NCBI GenBank assembly: GCA_022824465.1
Contig: JAJDZV010000008.1
Coordinates: forward strand, 434,001-498,000
Direction: 5' to 3'
From: Anaerolineae bacterium
GTDB lineage: Bacteria; Chloroflexota; Anaerolineae; Aggregatilineales; Phototrophicaceae
Length of the DNA: 64,000 nucleotides
Shown here piece after piece: positions 60,836 to 64,000 of the stretch (position 1 is its first letter; each line of letters opens with the position of its first letter). The notes below the pieces were generated by a model. It made no database searches, was not told where the DNA came from, and saw only the letters and a list, made by a program, of their open reading frames with translations. The position numbers were made by a program, and so were the translations under genes.

Positions 60836-62024
60836 AGAAGCGCTCGTCCGCCGCAATCAGCGCATGACGGAAACCATGCGGAAACCCAGAGCCAGGCATC
60901 GCTTTCGTGACGCCGTGCTGGCGGCAATCGCGAAGCTGCCGATCCCGCCGTCGTCAGCCGGGGATAAGCGGCTGCTGATCATCCGCCCGGATCATCTGGG
61001 CGATGTCCTTCTTTCCACGCCCGCGATCCAGGCGATCAAGCGGCGTCATCCGCTTCTGCGCATAGACGCGCTCTGCGGCGAGTGGTCGGCTGAGGTCGTG
61101 GCGAGCTACCCAGAGATCGACCGCGTGCTGACTGTCGCCCTCCCCGGTTTTAAGCGCGAGGCGTCGCCGCCGCATAGTCCCTGGCGGCTCGCTTGGGATA
61201 CGGGACGAATGCTGCGCCGGATAGGTTATAGCAGCGCCATCGTCATGCGCCCGGATCATTGGTGGGGCGCGCTGGTCGCTTTTCTAGCCGGCATTGAGCA
61301 GCGCGTCGGCTACGACGTCGGCAACGTCGCGCCCTTCCTGACTCATGCCTACGCCTTGGAACGGCGGCACGCCCTGGAACAGAACCTGCGTCTGGCGGAA
61401 GCCTGGACCGGTAAACTCGACGCCGGTGATGTTGCGCTCCGCTATCCCGTGCCCGCGGCTGATGCGGATGTCATCGAGCGCCGGCTCAAGGACTGGAAGC
61501 GGTCCGAAGGCGCGGCGCTGATCTGCATTCACCCCGGCGCGGGCAGGCGGAGCAAATTATGGCAGCCGGAAAAATGGGGGGCGGTGGCCAGCGAACTCGC
61601 TGCGAGCTACGACGCGGCGATTGTCTTCACCGGCACAACGGCGGAATCCGTGATGATTGATGATATCGTCGGGCGAGTGAAATCTAAGGCGATTGCGGCC
61701 GCGGGTCCCACGACGATAGGTCAACTGGCGGCGCTATATGCAAGGTCAAATGCAGTATTGGGACCGGACAGCGGCGCGCTGCACTTGGCGGCGGCGGTCG
61801 AAGCGCCAACGGTCGCGCTCTTCGGTCCGGCTGATCCGGCCGAATTCGCGCCTTGGGGCGATCCGCGTCGTCACGCTGTCGTTATTTCGGATATCGGCTG
61901 CCGCCCCTGCCGCATCCTGGACTGGCGCGATGACGATCAGAGCTACCATCCCTGCGTGCGCGAAATCAGCGTCGATAGCGTCTTGGCGGCGGTCGACCGC
62001 TTGCTGAGTGGACCAAACACATAA
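60813..62024 (+). CDS. GT9-family heptosyltransferase-like protein
   Basis: A 403-residue protein of the ADP-heptose:LPS heptosyltransferase family. LLIIRPDHLGDVLLSTPAI opens the first domain, and CIHPGAGRRSKLWQPEKWG and VLGPDSGALHLAAAVEAPTV lie in the donor-binding half. It may add a heptose or another sugar to a lipid or surface glycan; a didermic outer membrane need not follow. The start is uncertain: ATG 60813, TTG 60828 and ATG 60864 are all possible, and the conserved domain starts near residue 52. Convergent with the NFACT gene, 12 bp apart. Confidence 0.86.
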   Translation: MRGWALDREALVRRNQRMTETMRKPRARHRFRDAVLAAIAKLPIPPSSAGDKRLLIIRPDHLGDVLLSTPAIQAIKRRHPLLRIDALCGEWSAEVVASYPEIDRVLTVALPGFKREASPPHSPWRLAWDTGRMLRRIGYSSAIVMRPDHWWGALVAFLAGIEQRVGYDVGNVAPFLTHAYALERRHALEQNLRLAEAWTGKLDAGDVALRYPVPAADADVIERRLKDWKRSEGAALICIHPGAGRRSKLWQPEKWGAVASELAASYDAAIVFTGTTAESVMIDDIVGRVKSKAIAAAGPTTIGQLAALYARSNAVLGPDSGALHLAAAVEAPTVALFGPADPAEFAPWGDPRRHAVVISDIGCRPCRILDWRDDDQSYHPCVREISVDSVLAAVDRLLSGPNT

Positions 62025-62036
62025 TGGAGCGAGCGC

Positions 62037-63749
62037 CTACTTCAAAACCGATTCGTCTTGCGGGCGCACGGTAACGGAGCGTTCATTGCGATAGGTGACC
62101 ATGCCGGGTCCGGCGCCCTTGATCGCCTTAACGTATTTCACGCGCGTATAGTCGACTTGCGCGCGCGAATCGTCACGGAGCTTGCTGTAGTGCGCGGCGA
62201 CGGCGGCCGCCTCGGCGATTAGCTCAGCCTTGATGCGCCGGCCGTCGTTGCGAATGACGACATGCGCGCCGGGCACGTCCCGCGCGTGCAGCCAGACATC
62301 TTGCGGTTTGGCGCCTTTGAATGTGACGGCGTCGTTCTGCCGGCTGTTGCGCCCGACAAAAATGACATAGCCATCGCGGCTGACGACCCGCAGCGGACCT
62401 TCGCGACCGCCGCCGCCCAAGCGCTGGAGCGGCTTGCCTCGCCAATGCCCGCGGCTTTGCAGGCTCTGTATGACATCGTCAATCTCAGGCCAGTTGGACG
62501 CGTTGCGCAGGTCGATCTCCAGTTGCTCTATGTAGTCCAACTCGCGGCTCGTCTCGGCGATCAACGCGGGCACAGCATCCAAAGCGCTTTTTGCTTTTTC
62601 GTAGCGGCGGAAGTAGTCGCGGGCGTTGTCAAGCGGGCTGCGCTCGGGATCGAGCTTGATGTGCAGCGCCGGCGCGTCGACGTCGTATTGGGCGCGCAAC
62701 TCCCGTTGGCCGTCGGCGATCGTGTACTGGTACGCCAGTAGCAGCTCGCCCGATTGCCGCAAGCGCTCGAGCTCGGCCGCATCACGTTTGCTGCGGCGCA
62801 GGGCAGCCAGCTTGGCGCCAAGCTTCGCCTTGACTTCATCCAGAGCGACTCTCACGGACCGCTTGGCCGGCTCGTAGGCATCGGCGCTGCCGAATGACGC
62901 CATCAGCGTCTCAATCGCGGCGCTGGTTGAATCGCAAGGCTGCCAATCAAGATGACGCAGCGGGAAGACACTGACTTCAACGGGAACCTCATTTTCGCGC
63001 CCGATGCCCGGCTGCCATTCACTCCGCAGCAGCGGCGCGACGACTTCGCAAAAGGCAGCGTAGAGCGCCGCGCCATCAGTATCCCGCGCGGACGTCCGCG
63101 GATCACCCGTGGCGCGAAAGACGATCTCCTTCGCCAGCAGCGGACTCATGCCAAGAATCCGGCCCGGCAAGAGCCGACGCGTCAGTTGCGAGTCCTTGTC
63201 CGCGCTCGCAAGCAACTGCGCGATGTCCGCCTCAGTTAACCGAGACGGCTCAAGCTGACCCGCAAGCGGCGGCGGCGGCACGTAGTCATGATTGGGCAGG
63301 CTGAGGCGATAACGGTTGCGGTCAGGACCGACGCGATTGAGACAATCCAGAATGACGCCGGACTGAACCAGGAGCAAATTGGCGCGACGCGGCATGAGCT
63401 CGGCAATGAGGCTGACAGCGCCCTCGCGTCCGTCAATGGTGACGGCAATCGCCCGTTCCCACGCCGGCTGCCTTACGCGGATTAAGCGACCGCCGCGAAC
63501 ATAGCGGCGCATAAGCAAGCCGAGCTGAGTGGGCTTGGGCAAGCCGCGGCGCAGCTTGGCGCTGAAGAGATGGGCGCGCGGCGAGGCGGCATCGGCGCTG
63601 AGAATGAGATAACGGCGCATTCCGCGGGCATAGATCTCCAGACCGACGCTCAACTCGTCAACATCAATGATGTCTTGAACACGGCCATCGACAATCGTAG
63701 CGGCTAGCTCGTTAACGAGAGCGGATATAGCAAAGACATCGAGATTCAC
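62037..63749 (-). CDS. rqcH: NFACT-family protein (RqcH/Rqc2 homologue)
   Basis: A 570-residue NFACT protein that binds stalled 50S subunits and, in Bacillus, adds C-terminal alanine tails to nascent chains. The N-terminal NFACT-N domain includes LIAELMPRRANLLLVQSGVI and LNRVGPDRNRY; a coiled-coil stretch lies at about 315-440; the C-terminal NFACT-R domain contains DVWLHARDVPGAHVVIRNDG. Domain order and length match RqcH. Some Gram-positive relatives were first called fibronectin-binding proteins. Starts ATG 63,749. The cytochrome c gene lies 43 bp upstream on the same strand. Confidence 0.9.
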   Translation of the reverse strand: MNLDVFAISALVNELAATIVDGRVQDIIDVDELSVGLEIYARGMRRYLILSADAASPRAHLFSAKLRRGLPKPTQLGLLMRRYVRGGRLIRVRQPAWERAIAVTIDGREGAVSLIAELMPRRANLLLVQSGVILDCLNRVGPDRNRYRLSLPNHDYVPPPPLAGQLEPSRLTEADIAQLLASADKDSQLTRRLLPGRILGMSPLLAKEIVFRATGDPRTSARDTDGAALYAAFCEVVAPLLRSEWQPGIGRENEVPVEVSVFPLRHLDWQPCDSTSAAIETLMASFGSADAYEPAKRSVRVALDEVKAKLGAKLAALRRSKRDAAELERLRQSGELLLAYQYTIADGQRELRAQYDVDAPALHIKLDPERSPLDNARDYFRRYEKAKSALDAVPALIAETSRELDYIEQLEIDLRNASNWPEIDDVIQSLQSRGHWRGKPLQRLGGGGREGPLRVVSRDGYVIFVGRNSRQNDAVTFKGAKPQDVWLHARDVPGAHVVIRNDGRRIKAELIAEAAAVAAHYSKLRDDSRAQVDYTRVKYVKAIKGAGPGMVTYRNERSVTVRPQDESVLK

Positions 63750-63792
63750 AGCAGGCTCGCAAACTGTTGGATCTTGCGGACAAAGAAAGCGA

Positions 63793-64000
63793 TCATGCGC
63801 CGTCGGTGAAGCTCAGGAGATAGGCGATGATGTGGCCTACCTCCTGTTCTGAAAGGCGGTCGATATAATTGTTGGGCATGGCATTGGTATAGCCTTCGAC
63901 AAGATGCGCGTCAGGATAAAGCGTCGCTTCGTAAAGGTATTGCTCCGCGGAGAGCGGCGGACGGCGCTGGGATGCGATGTCGGCGAGACCGTAGAAGAGC
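63793..64000 (-). CDS. C-terminal end of a c-type cytochrome, 5'-truncated
   Basis: The minus strand gives an open frame of 68 residues from the right edge to a TGA at 63,795-63,793. It reads SAEQYLYEATLYPDAHLVEG followed by YTNAMPNNYIDRLSEQEVGH and ends IIAYLLSFTDGA. This is the C-terminal half of a class I cytochrome c: the axial Met in NAMPNNY and the closing helix (SEQEVGHIIAYLLSF). The CXXCH heme-attachment site must lie to the right of the window. It may be a subunit of an electron-transfer complex. The NFACT gene follows after 43 bp. Confidence 0.8.
   Translation of the reverse strand, partial: LFYGLADIASQRRPPLSAEQYLYEATLYPDAHLVEGYTNAMPNNYIDRLSEQEVGHIIAYLLSFTDGA

Noticed and set aside
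1-64000. CRISPR arrays, transposases, integrases or phage modules
   Set aside because: No regularly spaced repeats and no transposase, recombinase or phage structural gene set was seen; the baseplate-J-like protein stands alone.

Overview
The window is a gene-dense bacterial chromosome segment of fairly high GC with almost no spacer DNA. I read 55 protein genes (two cut by the window edges) and one tRNA. The best guess for the host is Chloroflexota, probably Anaerolineae-like (inference). The clues are a membrane-anchored baseplate-J-like protein between alaS and ruvX, a TopA with a DUF5679-like N-terminal extension, an SH3/CARDB-decorated surface binding protein, and many ROK, Gfo/Idh and dipeptide-type ABC genes. 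Promoters of the TTGACA/TATAAT type can be read directly at many places, and GTG starts are common.

Region by region. 1-2,067 (minus): a CoA-transferase beta-type subunit overlapping tyrS. 2,228-12,986 (plus): alaS, baseplate-J-like protein, ruvX, an anchored C39 peptidase/TPR protein, murJ, a glyoxalase-II-like hydrolase, an alkaline-phosphatase-superfamily metalloenzyme and an MFS transporter. 12,987-13,604 is the only long stretch without a convincing gene; it ends in a clear promoter for ffh. 13,605-21,110 (plus): ffh, rpsP, a KH protein, rimM, dprA, a mannose-1-phosphate guanylyltransferase and topA. 21,252-28,324: a hypothetical membrane protein, greA with a metallo-beta-lactamase-fold gene, a multidomain binding protein, an M23 peptidase with a lipoprotein, and tRNA-Arg(CCG).

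28,456-39,985 looks like one regulated catabolic unit. A Gfo/Idh dehydrogenase and a ROK repressor diverge from overlapping promoters that carry a perfect 9-bp inverted repeat. A dipeptide-type ABC importer (binding protein, two permeases, two ATPases), a 60-residue membrane protein, a ROK sugar kinase and an M81/MlrC-family protein follow, mostly with overlapping stop/start codons. 40,106-48,352 holds more small-molecule enzymes: aldose epimerase, aldo/keto reductase, OYE-like reductase, DHDPS-like aldolase, PhyH-like dioxygenase, creatininase-like hydrolase, ketopantoate-reductase-like enzyme and SDR. 48,530-52,491 (minus): a sulfotransferase-like protein, a fold-IV aminotransferase homologue lacking the usual PLP lysine, and a lone molybdopterin hydroxylase large subunit. 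52,612-55,565 (plus): an anchored glycosidase-like protein, an anchored amino-acid-type binding protein and a second Gfo/Idh enzyme. 55,562-64,000: an ABC exporter, a PfkB kinase, three glycosyltransferases, an NFACT/RqcH protein and the end of a cytochrome c.

The observations I would check first are the importer permease with an extra, binding-protein-like domain of about 105 residues, the sulfotransferase/aminotransferase pair that resembles a fused plant protein and carries His at the catalytic Lys position, and the ROK operator spanning two divergent promoters. No CRISPR array, phage, transposase or riboswitch was recognised.
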